Virus record (IMG/VR): IMGVR_UViG_3300042887_003609 | Location: 1 to 64,000 of that record | Strand: one strand, 5' to 3' | From: a virus | DNA: 64,000 nt | Shown here: in pieces, positions 7,835-16,132 of the stretch | Position numbering within the stretch: the first letter of the stretch is position 1 | How the letters are laid out: the number at the start of each line of letters is the position of its first letter | Translations under genes and position numbers: made by a program | Notes under the pieces: model-generated | Seen by the model: only the letters and a program-made list of their open reading frames with translations | What the model was told of the DNA's origin: nothing | The model's database searches: none

Positions 7835-8490
7835 AATGACTTTAACATTTCAATTAAACCAGGATGAGGATACACATCTGTTTTGTCAACTCTTACACTG
7901 TTGTGAGTGTAAACACCAGGTTCACCTTTAAGTGCTCTAGGTGTAACTTGCCAAATATCTTCATTATAATCTAAAGGAATATTATATCTATCATTCCATA
8001 ATAGCAATAATTCTTTAACTGATTTTATTTGAGCGTCAGTATAATTATGCCAATAAGTAAAATTTTTATATGGGGTATCAAGTTTAATTACTTGATCCTT
8101 TGGTACTTCTGAATTAACATATGTATAAAACTTACCATTTTTTTCAGTAAGCCAACCCCAATTACATATCTCTATACCTATAGAGATCTTATCTAAAGAT
8201 TGATAAGGCACTTTGTATTTAGTAAACACATCTTGTTTTAAACCTAAATGATAGGCCCAATGTTTGCTACTAAAACCTTGAACAATTTCACCATCTACAG
8301 AACCCTTTCCTGAAATTGCAACACAAGTAGCAATCTTATCAGCATTGGCATTCCAACCCTGGAATGTTCTTTGAGCACTTGAGTTACCTGCAGTGTGATG
8401 CAAATAAATTTGTTTTTTTGGATGCTCTTCTGCAATATATTGACTAGAAGAGAAATCTACTTTTGTGATTGGAGGTAGTGGGTATGCCAT
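7831..8490 (-). CDS. N-acetylmuramoyl-L-alanine amidase (endolysin)
   Basis: A 219-residue Amidase_2/PGRP-type enzyme that cuts the bond between MurNAc and L-Ala in peptidoglycan. Zinc ligands are visible: His in YLHHTAG (residues 30-35), H196 in THNSVR and D205 in KTDVYP; the catalytic-site Glu is E107 in IGIEICNWGW. There is no signal peptide and no separate wall-binding domain, so access to the wall must come from the holins. It is flanked by the thioredoxin-like gene (1-base overlap) and the holin. Confidence 0.92.
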   Translation of the reverse strand: MAYPLPPITKVDFSSSQYIAEEHPKKQIYLHHTAGNSSAQRTFQGWNANADKIATCVAISGKGSVDGEIVQGFSSKHWAYHLGLKQDVFTKYKVPYQSLDKISIGIEICNWGWLTEKNGKFYTYVNSEVPKDQVIKLDTPYKNFTYWHNYTDAQIKSVKELLLLWNDRYNIPLDYNEDIWQVTPRALKGEPGVYTHNSVRVDKTDVYPHPGLIEMLKSL

Positions 8491-8867
8491 TAGTTAAGAG
8501 CTTTTAATATTTCAGCAAATGGAGCCGTTATTTTCATTTGTAAACCCGCTTCCCATCTTTTAGTTTCTTTACCTTCTTTATAAACAATTATTGTAGGAAG
8601 TGATTTTATTTTTAAATGTTCTTTTAATTTAGGATTTTTTTCTAAATCAATATAAATGTATTTTATGTTTTTAGGCATCTGAGGCATTTTATACTCATTT
8701 TGCTTATTCCATTCAGTATTAACTTGAACTAATGCAACAGGAACATGAACTTCTTTTGTAAATGTCATTGCTGAATGAGGTAAAGGTTGAGGTTGTGTAG
8801 ATTTTACAGAAACAAATCCTAAAGTACTAACCAATAATACCCCTAATGTAAATAAAGTCGCTTTCAT
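8490..8867 (-). CDS. Exported thioredoxin-fold protein lacking the CxxC site
   Basis: A 125-residue protein with a clear N-terminal signal or anchor segment (hydrophobic 5-22, then Pro and Gln rich linker). Residues 44-125 follow thioredoxin order: strand LVQVNTEW, then KQNEY where WCxxC should stand, strand KYIYIDLEKNPKLKEHLKI, the cis-Pro loop SLPTIIVYKEGKE (P91) and a C-terminal helix. There is no cysteine in the whole protein, so it cannot do redox chemistry; a structural, binding or inhibitory role outside the cytosol is more likely. It sits in the lysis cassette directly before the amidase. Confidence 0.72.
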   Translation of the reverse strand: MKATLFTLGVLLVSTLGFVSVKSTQPQPLPHSAMTFTKEVHVPVALVQVNTEWNKQNEYKMPQMPKNIKYIYIDLEKNPKLKEHLKIKSLPTIIVYKEGKETKRWEAGLQMKITAPFAEILKALN

Positions 8868-8870
8868 TTT

Positions 8871-9161
8871 TTATTTTTTTAATTGTTGAATTTCTTCTTT
8901 AAGTCTAATAATTTCTTGTCTAGCAAGTTCATCTTTCATTTCATACTCTTGTCTAGATGGAGGATAGGTTTCTTTTGCTGCAGGATCTGCTGGATCAACC
9001 ATATACATACCTTTACCAATTCTTGGCATGTTTTTAGCTTCATCTATTTCTCCCATTAACCAATAATGATATCCAATAGCACTAGATAGTATTGCTGCAA
9101 TACCCGCTAAAGTTTTTAAAGAAACTTTAAAAGAAAGATTCTCATTTAATTCTTGACTCAT
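8871..9161 (-). CDS. Single-span membrane protein with C-terminal coiled coil
   Basis: 96 residues from the ATG at 9161, which lies one base after the preceding stop; an upstream TTG at 9188 is less likely. A transmembrane helix spans about 14-36 (LKTLAGIAAILSSAIGYHYW), followed by a polar linker and an 18-residue heptad-rich tail (EIIRLKEEIQQLKK). The topology (short cytosolic N-terminus, long outer tail) would suit an inner-membrane spanin-like or scaffolding role in lysis, but there is no lipobox partner in view. Unknown function otherwise. Confidence 0.7.
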   Translation of the reverse strand: MSQELNENLSFKVSLKTLAGIAAILSSAIGYHYWLMGEIDEAKNMPRIGKGMYMVDPADPAAKETYPPSRQEYEMKDELARQEIIRLKEEIQQLKK

Positions 9162-9162
9162 A

Positions 9163-9369
9163 CTAACTCTTCTTTGTAAATTTTTCAACTACTGTACCAA
9201 ACACTGTTGCAATAGTCATATATTCAACAGCAGAAATAACTTCATCTTTGTGTCCTTCATCGGCAATAAACAATAAAACTACCAAAGATAAGAACCCAAC
9301 TGTGCCAAGGACTCTCTTATGAGAGGTCCCCTCAGCATTTGAAAACATTGTTTTAAAAAATTCTAGCAT
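9163..9369 (-). CDS. Small two-TM membrane protein, holin candidate
   Basis: 68 residues with two hydrophobic segments (about 20-36 and 47-60), a basic HKR before the first and FTKKS at the end, as in small class II holins. The N-terminus (MLEFFKTMFSNAEGTSHKRV) resembles a holin-like family common in Bacteroidota phages. It is the first gene of the lysis operon, 48 bases downstream of a strong match to the phage promoter motif and a 5' leader hairpin. With the holin at 7415-7834 the cassette has two holin-like proteins. Confidence 0.7.
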   Translation of the reverse strand: MLEFFKTMFSNAEGTSHKRVLGTVGFLSLVVLLFIADEGHKDEVISAVEYMTIATVFGTVVEKFTKKS

Positions 9370-9393
9370 AAAAATAAGATTAACCCCTGGATA

Positions 9394-9418
9394 TACAAGG
9401 TTTATTAAGTACCTTGTA
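9394..9418 (-). promoter_or_regulatory. 5' leader inverted repeat of the lysis operon
   Basis: TACAAGGT and its perfect complement (9394-9401 and 9411-9418) flank a 9-base spacer, starting within the last bases of the promoter motif. It could be a 5' stem-loop of the lysis mRNA or an operator. Confidence 0.5.
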
Positions 9419-9430
9419 CACTATAATATA
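9417..9430 (-). promoter_or_regulatory. Phage-type promoter motif for the lysis operon
   Basis: TATATTATAGTGTA on the minus strand, with the next base making a 16-base identity to the site before the gene at 62197-63723. No gene-coding constraint explains the match; both sites lie in intergenic leaders. Confidence 0.65.
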
Positions 9431-9450
9431 CGAAATAAATACAATAAATT

Positions 9451-9615
9451 ATGATAAAATTCAAGTTTAGTTTTTTACCAAGCCAAGATATGTTACTTGG
9501 TGTAAATTTAGATCATGGAAGTTATAAACTTCATTCAGAAGACGAGCCCAGAACTTTTAATAGATTAAAAATTGGACTCATCTTCTGTAATTTTCAGTTT
9601 CTTTACTTAATGTAG
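9451..9615 (+). CDS. Possible 54-residue plus-strand protein
   Basis: An open frame starting ATG at 9451 in the longest gap of the window, with product MIKFKFSFLPSQDMLLGVNL... and a hydrophobic end IGLIFCNFQFLYLM. It reads like a real small beta-rich or membrane protein, but it lies antisense to surrounding genes, overlaps the 3' end of the giant gene by 13 bases, has no convincing own promoter, and covers a hairpin whose wobble pairs favour minus-strand RNA. Confidence 0.35.
   Translation: MIKFKFSFLPSQDMLLGVNLDHGSYKLHSEDEPRTFNRLKIGLIFCNFQFLYLM
9538..9585 (-). terminator. Long hairpin after the giant polyvalent-protein gene
   Basis: On minus-strand RNA, 12 bp (9574-9585 with 9538-9549) and a further 10 bp (9564-9573 with 9552-9561) form a near-continuous stem with a 2-base bulge and 2-base loop. 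Three pairs are G-U in minus RNA but A-C mismatches in plus RNA, so the minus strand is the folded one. It begins 18 bases after the stop codon at 9603-9605. No U-tract follows; a second 6-bp hairpin (GAAGTT/AACTTC) lies at 9518-9532. Confidence 0.55.
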
Positions 9616-12600
9616 AAGTTCTTTGTATTTGAGTATGCTTCCCAACGTTGTATTTGATATACTAGTGGAATGATATCAAATAATTCTTTCTTAAGTTTTG
9701 ACTCACCTTTATGTATACCCCTTGAATAGATTCTTTCATCAGCTTCTTGAAAGGGGTATGCTGTAGTTTTTTCAATTACATCTGAAATTTCACCAAGATA
9801 TCTAGTTATTGCAACTGGATTTTTTGCCATTTGATAAAGTTCAGGTGTACCCACAATTGGAACCCAAGTCAATAATTCTTTACCTGTTCTATTGAAATCA
9901 TATGCAAATACATTTATTAAACGTTTTACATCTTCATCATCTTCACCTTCTGAAAGTTTAGAAAGTATAGTAAACAATATAAAAGACATTGCCATCCATG
10001 AAGCTTCACCAAGGTTTCTCATCATGTTTTGTTTTTGGAAATCATCTAACATATCCCAACTTTCTTTAAATCCGGTAAACCTAGTTTCTTTAAGGTATCC
10101 TAAAAACTGCCATAAGCTTCTATATCTACCTTCCATATCGCCTAAGTTAGCATCAACGTACCTCTTTTTAAATCTAGCTTTGTAAGCAGGATAAACCCAT
10201 TTATGGAATTGAGCAACTAACTGACCTAAGAATACATCTTGAATTACCATTCTATCTTCCCAAGCATAGTTACCATGAATTTCTTTATTCATTTCCCATA
10301 TATAGTTTGTAACATCAAACTTATCTCTATCAGTAAATTCAAATCCATCTTGTAATTCTAATTTACCTGTATTAGGGTTAAACTTAAATGCATCATATAA
10401 TGCTTTTGTTTCTCCCGTTTTACTGTTAACAATTTGTTTTGACATTACATATGCTATACCTGTTTTACTTTGTAGCATATATTCACCAGCTTTCTGGCCG
10501 GCATATGGTATTTTACCTAATTTGGCAATACTTGGAAAGTAATCATAAGATAATCCTGAATCTTTATCACGGATCATTCTAAAATAACTTACTACTGCTT
10601 CATACTTAGACTCTGCTTTTTTCTCACTATAATAACCATCTTTAGTACTAAAAGCTTTTTTAGAATACCCCGCTAAAAATTTAATTGATTCATTTTGTGC
10701 ACGCACTGCAGCTCTTCTATCATAGAACTTACCACCAATTGTTTCTATACTATTGGATATCTTACCAAAAATAAAGTTGTGAACATTACCAAATACGTTA
10801 AGACCAACATATTGAAAACTCATCATAGCCATTAATTTTTCAGTAGCATACTGTAAACTAGATTTTTGATATTTACTAGTGCTATAAAACACCATATCTA
10901 GAAACTTATCTAATCTTCTACTAACTCTAGACTGTACATTTCCATCAGCATATCTTACAGAAGCACTTGGGTTAATACCTTTTAACTTCTTTACGTACTC
11001 ATTAGGATTATTAGCATATTTCTTTTCTTTAAGCAAAGCATCTATAGCCAACAAACTATCTTCAACTGCAGACATCTTTTCAAAATTTTCTGCCATTGAT
11101 CTAAACATAACAAATGATTCAAATAAATCAGTGTTAAGTTCTTCGGGTGTTAGTTTATTTTGCTCCAATACTAATAAAGAATCAAGTCTTGCTAACTCAG
11201 TTTTATATTCATTAAGAGATTGTTTAGTTTTAGCTTTAGACTGAAAGTCTTTTTTTAATTCTTCTATACTTTCTTTTAACTCTTGAATCTTCTTTTCATT
11301 CTTTAAAGTACCTACATAGTATACAGGAACTCTTTTTAATGCTGTATCACCGGTTTCATCAGTTTGAATTTCTCTGATAATAGTACTGTTAGCTCGCTGA
11401 GTTTTGAAATTAAAAAAGTTTCTTAAAGATTTTAAAGTTAAAGCACCTACACTATAAGGTTTATCTTTTAACTTCTGATCAAATCTTGCTTCAATTAAAG
11501 GTATAGAACCTTTCATTAATCTTCTATCTTGTTCAGATAATTTACTTAATGAACCCTCATCATGTTCTCTAATCCAGAAATCATACCAATTTCTTCTAGC
11601 TATACCAAGAGAAGAATTATCATTTATAATAGCTTCATATCTTGGATTTAACAAACTTTGACCATCAGTAGTATAATCTCTAATCTCTATGTACTCTCTT
11701 TTTGGAAAATAACCTACTTCAGTTTCATCTGTAACAATACCAGTAGGTTCTCCTTTAGATTTAAGCATTTTGTTATACTCAACTCTATTGTAATATTTAG
11801 CTCTGTACTTTGCAATTTCTAAAGTACTAACATCAGATCTCGGAACCCATTGACCATATCTAAATACTTCATGTTTTGCTCTTGCTTCTAAAAACTCTTG
11901 AGCATATCTATGATATTTACCTGGTTTTAATTCTTTATCTTCATAGACTTCAGCAGCCATAAATTGACTTAAAGCTTGTCTATTGTTATAAAGATTTATA
12001 TTAAACTGTAGTTCTTCATCAGTTAAGTTATCACCTTGAATATATTGTAATCTTTTACCTTCTTTATCTTGAATAGCATTAATTAACTTATTCTTTATTT
12101 CATAATATACTTTACCTATTTTTCTAACATAACTACCATCAGGATTAATCATAAAACTATAATCAGGTTTACCACCTTGAGCAGTAGCTAATGCATTTGC
12201 ATATTTTACAGCTTCTTCAAGCGCGGCATCTGTAGCTTCTTCTTTTTGAAGAACTGCCTGTTTATAAATTCTAGCTGCAGTAGCAAGTAATTGATTAGGT
12301 GATGTATCCATATCACCAAAATTAAAGTCTTCAATGCTAATGTCTTCATCTATATATTCATCATCTGTAGACACAATTGAATTTAAATCTTCAAGAGTAA
12401 GATTATAGTTGTTATTATTCTTAACTAAGTTTTTAACTACATCTTGTAAAGACTGTTTAAACAGAGGATTACCAACTTCATTTAAAAGATTAATAGTATC
12501 TCTTAACATTCTTTGCTGGTCAGGATTATTTTCTAAAGTATTAACAAAGTCCTTTAATCCATTATAGGTATTTAAGAATTTACCAAAGTTAATTATAACA

Positions 12601-15600
12601 CCCGGTGCTGTTGGCTTATTTAAATTATCTTCATCACTAGCCCATTCAGCAAATGCATTTATTTCATCAGTTACTTCTCTTAAGAATCTACCAAAAGTTT
12701 GAACAGGTCTAACTTTAACTTCTTCTTTAATAAGATTAATTAAAGTACCAATCTTATCAATAGTATTAATTTTTGGTTTAAATACTCCTGATCCACCACT
12801 TAATTTTTTCAATACTTCTATTCTACTTTCTAAAGCAGGAGAAACAAAATTAGTCATGAACTCAATAATTCTATTTACAGTATCTTCAGATTCTTCTTGA
12901 ACTTCTGCTTGTTCTGCATTTATAGAATCTTTAAACCCATTAACATTTCTTTTACTTAGAACTAATCTATTTACATAAACTTGATTATCAGAAACATTAT
13001 GTGTTCTTTCAGTTTCCCAAATAAGATCTTTAATTTCTGCTTTTAATTTATTACCTGGATCTTGTTTTAAATATTCTTTTCTAGCTAGTATATAATCTTT
13101 ACCTTCTATTTCTACATTGTTTTGTGTAAATACTTTATTACCATTCTTATCAAACTTCTCAGCATATCTTACACCATCTTTAATGAAGAAAAACTCACCA
13201 TCTAATTTTATATTAATTGTAGTAGGTGTTGTAGTTGGAATGCCAAGTACTTCAAGTATTTTGCTATAAGTGTTTACTTGAATACCGTGTTGTGCTTTAG
13301 TACTTAAAGATACACCATCCGGTAAATCACTATTAATTAACTTCTCATCCTCATTATCATTTGCCTTTCTTTTTTTAACAGGAAACTTTCTAAGATAAGA
13401 AGGATCATCTACAGGAGTTCCATCCGGAGTAATTATAACTGTAGGGTTCTTAGACACTTTTAAATCAATAACTTTAGCAATACCTTCAGGTGAAATAACT
13501 AATATGTCTATACTACCAGCAATTGGATATCTATCTTCTTCTAAATAGTATTCTCTATTAGGATCAGCAACAGTTACCTGAGCTAAAACAATTGAACCGT
13601 CAGCCTGTAAAGAAGAAATATACTCAGACATTTGATCAAAAAAGTTTTTAATAAGTAAATTATTCTTTACTTCCGCAGGAGCTATTTCTTCAAATGTTTT
13701 ACCGTTGATTATATCTTCTACAATTTTATCAAAATCTTTACCTACTAATCTACTTATTTCATTTTCACCTAACTCTTCATAAAGTTTACCTTTAATACCT
13801 GTAGTTACAGACTTATAAATATGTTGATTTTCATCAAGATAAACATGATTTTCTTCATTTAACTCAACACGGGGTTCTTGATTAAACAGTTTATCTACAA
13901 CAACTTTTTGTTCTGATGTAGCACTCTCTTTTATTTTTTCAACTTTTTGGGGATCTATGCTATATCTTATTCTATCTGAAAATGCATTAAAAGTAAATAC
14001 TAAATCTGTAGTATGAATAAGATTTAATACATCAGATATTTTCATGTTTGGTTTTAAATCTTTTACTGTTAAATTAATTTTATTTCCAGTAAGCATGTTG
14101 TAAAGTTTATTTAAAAAATCTACAACCCAAGATTTAAACTGATTTAACTTTTCATTCCAAGAATCTAATTTACTTGGATCAAAACCTCTTGCAAAAGTTC
14201 TTGATAATGATTGTGTTACCATTTCAATCATTTGATCTTTAATAGTAAAACCTCTTTTTTCATTATAAGTACTTTTAATCTCTTGCCATAATGCAGGATA
14301 AGTAACTGTAGCTTCTCTAAATAAATTAGTAAACAATTCACTGTTGTCTGCTAAAAGAGCGTCTACAAAAGGATGCATCATTTCTTCAGCCGCAGTATCT
14401 GCAGTGTATCTACCTTTAATTAAATATGATGTACCTTTATAATAAAATCCTTTTACTTCAGCATTATCTAAATCATAAACTTTACCTAGTTCACCTAACA
14501 ATACTTTAGCTTGTTTTACAGTAATTGCTTCAACTTTAATTTGAGGAAATACCAAACTTAAATGAGCTATTATATTAGAAGCTGCCTTAGTTGCTTTATT
14601 AAAATGAATTTTATCTACTTCTACATCTAAACTTTTTGAAAAGTTTACTATTCTACCTTTCCCTGTTGAATATTCAGAAACAAATTCTTGAGGAATATTA
14701 TTAAAACTCAAATAGTTTCTTAACTTCTTAGAATTTTCAAAAGCATAACTTGGAGAATAATATCTTTCACCGGGTCTGGATCCAGTAATATACATTTCAC
14801 CATTATGCTTATGTAATATATTTTGTAATCTTAGATTTCTATATATATGATCACCAACAGATTCTTTTTTTCTTACTGAGAATTTAGGTGTTGGAGTTGA
14901 GACATCTATAGTATTTTGTTGAGCAACAAACTTTTTAAATCCTTCTATGTCTTGTTTGTTTCCTAGTATGTGGATTTGTTCTGGTTCAAATACTACAGTG
15001 TTTTCATGTACACCTTCTGAACCTTCTTCTCCTTGTATGCCAAAATTTTTTACATTTAAGTTTTCATTTCTAAGTCTTGTAACAGTTCCTGATACTAATC
15101 CAATTTTAGGAGTTAGCAATGTTTCAATATTCACTATTGCAGGAATAACAAAATCTTTTTCTTCTGGTCTAATTTCTCTCTCTAAGTTTACTCCATAAGA
15201 TATAGCAGTAGAAAGGTCTGAAAAAAATATACCTTTAAATTCTTTATCTTTATCTTTATTAAAAGACCAATTGCTTTTGTTAGTAGTAAGAAAACCATTT
15301 TGTAAAATATTGTTATAAGCCTCTCTGCCTTTCATTACACCATGATAAACAATATCCTTTATTTTACTATCTGGAAAGATAGTATCTAAGTATGCAGAGT
15401 ATTGCTGAGGTGTACCTACAGAAGCTAACTCAGAATTCTCATTAAATATTTCTTCTACTCCTGGTTTAATTTTAGATTGTGTTTCAAAAGTATCTGTTTC
15501 TACAGGAGTAGAAGTATTTATATATTTATCAAACTCTTCTACTGCTTCAGGTGATGTTATATTATCAATATTAACTTTACCTTTTGTAACAATAAACATT

Positions 15601-16130
15601 GAATCTGTATCTTCTTGATACATAGGATCTAACGTTGTAATATTTAAAACACTATTGTCACCGATGTTATCTATTAAATACTTTGTTTCATATCCTCTTA
15701 ATTGTTTTGCATCATCAGTATCCTCTTGAAAACTAACATCAATAACTTTATTAGTTTCAGTTGGAATAACAAAAGCATTCACTTTTGAATTATCTGCATA
15801 TTTTAAAGCTTGATCATAATTTGCAAAATAAGTTGTACCTAAAGAATATGGCTCATCCTTAATTTTTTCAGGTCTAAAAGCTAATATAAAATTTTGGTCT
15901 TTATACTTTTCATTTAAAAAAGCAATAAAATTATTAAAATCAGAAATGTTTAATAACTCTGGAGTATTTAAAAATAACTCTTTAATATTTTTATTACTTG
16001 CTAAAGCTTTTATTACATTTACATCTGGTAGATTATATTCATTATTTAAAAATAATCTATAAGCATCATCCTCACCTAGTAAAGATGATGCTGTTTTCCA
16101 TTCTTTTGAATTATAATTAGGACAAACCAT
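9603..16130 (-). CDS. Giant polyvalent ejection protein: ART-like, degenerate zincin, PD-(D/E)XK nuclease
   Basis: 2,175 residues in one open frame. About 255-400 is an ADP-ribosyltransferase-like domain of polyvalent type: YHG near 260, KGIFFSDLSTAISYG, and the closing VFEPEQIHILG near 380-390. At 582-586 EEMMH, with E636 in IEMVTQS, matches a gluzincin layout whose first zinc His is replaced by Glu. About 760-1000 is a PD-(D/E)XK nuclease, with D875 in AGSIDIL and D889-L-K891. The rest is helical, with hydrophobic stretches near 1765-1795 and 2043-2061. Such proteins are packaged and injected. It lies 2 bases after the RNA polymerase gene and is surely co-transcribed. The start MVCPNYNSKEWKTA is the first ATG of the frame. 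Confidence 0.8.
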   Translation of the reverse strand: MVCPNYNSKEWKTASSLLGEDDAYRLFLNNEYNLPDVNVIKALASNKNIKELFLNTPELLNISDFNNFIAFLNEKYKDQNFILAFRPEKIKDEPYSLGTTYFANYDQALKYADNSKVNAFVIPTETNKVIDVSFQEDTDDAKQLRGYETKYLIDNIGDNSVLNITTLDPMYQEDTDSMFIVTKGKVNIDNITSPEAVEEFDKYINTSTPVETDTFETQSKIKPGVEEIFNENSELASVGTPQQYSAYLDTIFPDSKIKDIVYHGVMKGREAYNNILQNGFLTTNKSNWSFNKDKDKEFKGIFFSDLSTAISYGVNLEREIRPEEKDFVIPAIVNIETLLTPKIGLVSGTVTRLRNENLNVKNFGIQGEEGSEGVHENTVVFEPEQIHILGNKQDIEGFKKFVAQQNTIDVSTPTPKFSVRKKESVGDHIYRNLRLQNILHKHNGEMYITGSRPGERYYSPSYAFENSKKLRNYLSFNNIPQEFVSEYSTGKGRIVNFSKSLDVEVDKIHFNKATKAASNIIAHLSLVFPQIKVEAITVKQAKVLLGELGKVYDLDNAEVKGFYYKGTSYLIKGRYTADTAAEEMMHPFVDALLADNSELFTNLFREATVTYPALWQEIKSTYNEKRGFTIKDQMIEMVTQSLSRTFARGFDPSKLDSWNEKLNQFKSWVVDFLNKLYNMLTGNKINLTVKDLKPNMKISDVLNLIHTTDLVFTFNAFSDRIRYSIDPQKVEKIKESATSEQKVVVDKLFNQEPRVELNEENHVYLDENQHIYKSVTTGIKGKLYEELGENEISRLVGKDFDKIVEDIINGKTFEEIAPAEVKNNLLIKNFFDQMSEYISSLQADGSIVLAQVTVADPNREYYLEEDRYPIAGSIDILVISPEGIAKVIDLKVSKNPTVIITPDGTPVDDPSYLRKFPVKKRKANDNEDEKLINSDLPDGVSLSTKAQHGIQVNTYSKILEVLGIPTTTPTTINIKLDGEFFFIKDGVRYAEKFDKNGNKVFTQNNVEIEGKDYILARKEYLKQDPGNKLKAEIKDLIWETERTHNVSDNQVYVNRLVLSKRNVNGFKDSINAEQAEVQEESEDTVNRIIEFMTNFVSPALESRIEVLKKLSGGSGVFKPKINTIDKIGTLINLIKEEVKVRPVQTFGRFLREVTDEINAFAEWASDEDNLNKPTAPGVIINFGKFLNTYNGLKDFVNTLENNPDQQRMLRDTINLLNEVGNPLFKQSLQDVVKNLVKNNNNYNLTLEDLNSIVSTDDEYIDEDISIEDFNFGDMDTSPNQLLATAARIYKQAVLQKEEATDAALEEAVKYANALATAQGGKPDYSFMINPDGSYVRKIGKVYYEIKNKLINAIQDKEGKRLQYIQGDNLTDEELQFNINLYNNRQALSQFMAAEVYEDKELKPGKYHRYAQEFLEARAKHEVFRYGQWVPRSDVSTLEIAKYRAKYYNRVEYNKMLKSKGEPTGIVTDETEVGYFPKREYIEIRDYTTDGQSLLNPRYEAIINDNSSLGIARRNWYDFWIREHDEGSLSKLSEQDRRLMKGSIPLIEARFDQKLKDKPYSVGALTLKSLRNFFNFKTQRANSTIIREIQTDETGDTALKRVPVYYVGTLKNEKKIQELKESIEELKKDFQSKAKTKQSLNEYKTELARLDSLLVLEQNKLTPEELNTDLFESFVMFRSMAENFEKMSAVEDSLLAIDALLKEKKYANNPNEYVKKLKGINPSASVRYADGNVQSRVSRRLDKFLDMVFYSTSKYQKSSLQYATEKLMAMMSFQYVGLNVFGNVHNFIFGKISNSIETIGGKFYDRRAAVRAQNESIKFLAGYSKKAFSTKDGYYSEKKAESKYEAVVSYFRMIRDKDSGLSYDYFPSIAKLGKIPYAGQKAGEYMLQSKTGIAYVMSKQIVNSKTGETKALYDAFKFNPNTGKLELQDGFEFTDRDKFDVTNYIWEMNKEIHGNYAWEDRMVIQDVFLGQLVAQFHKWVYPAYKARFKKRYVDANLGDMEGRYRSLWQFLGYLKETRFTGFKESWDMLDDFQKQNMMRNLGEASWMAMSFILFTILSKLSEGEDDEDVKRLINVFAYDFNRTGKELLTWVPIVGTPELYQMAKNPVAITRYLGEISDVIEKTTAYPFQEADERIYSRGIHKGESKLKKELFDIIPLVYQIQRWEAYSNTKNFYIK

Positions 16131-16132
16131 TT

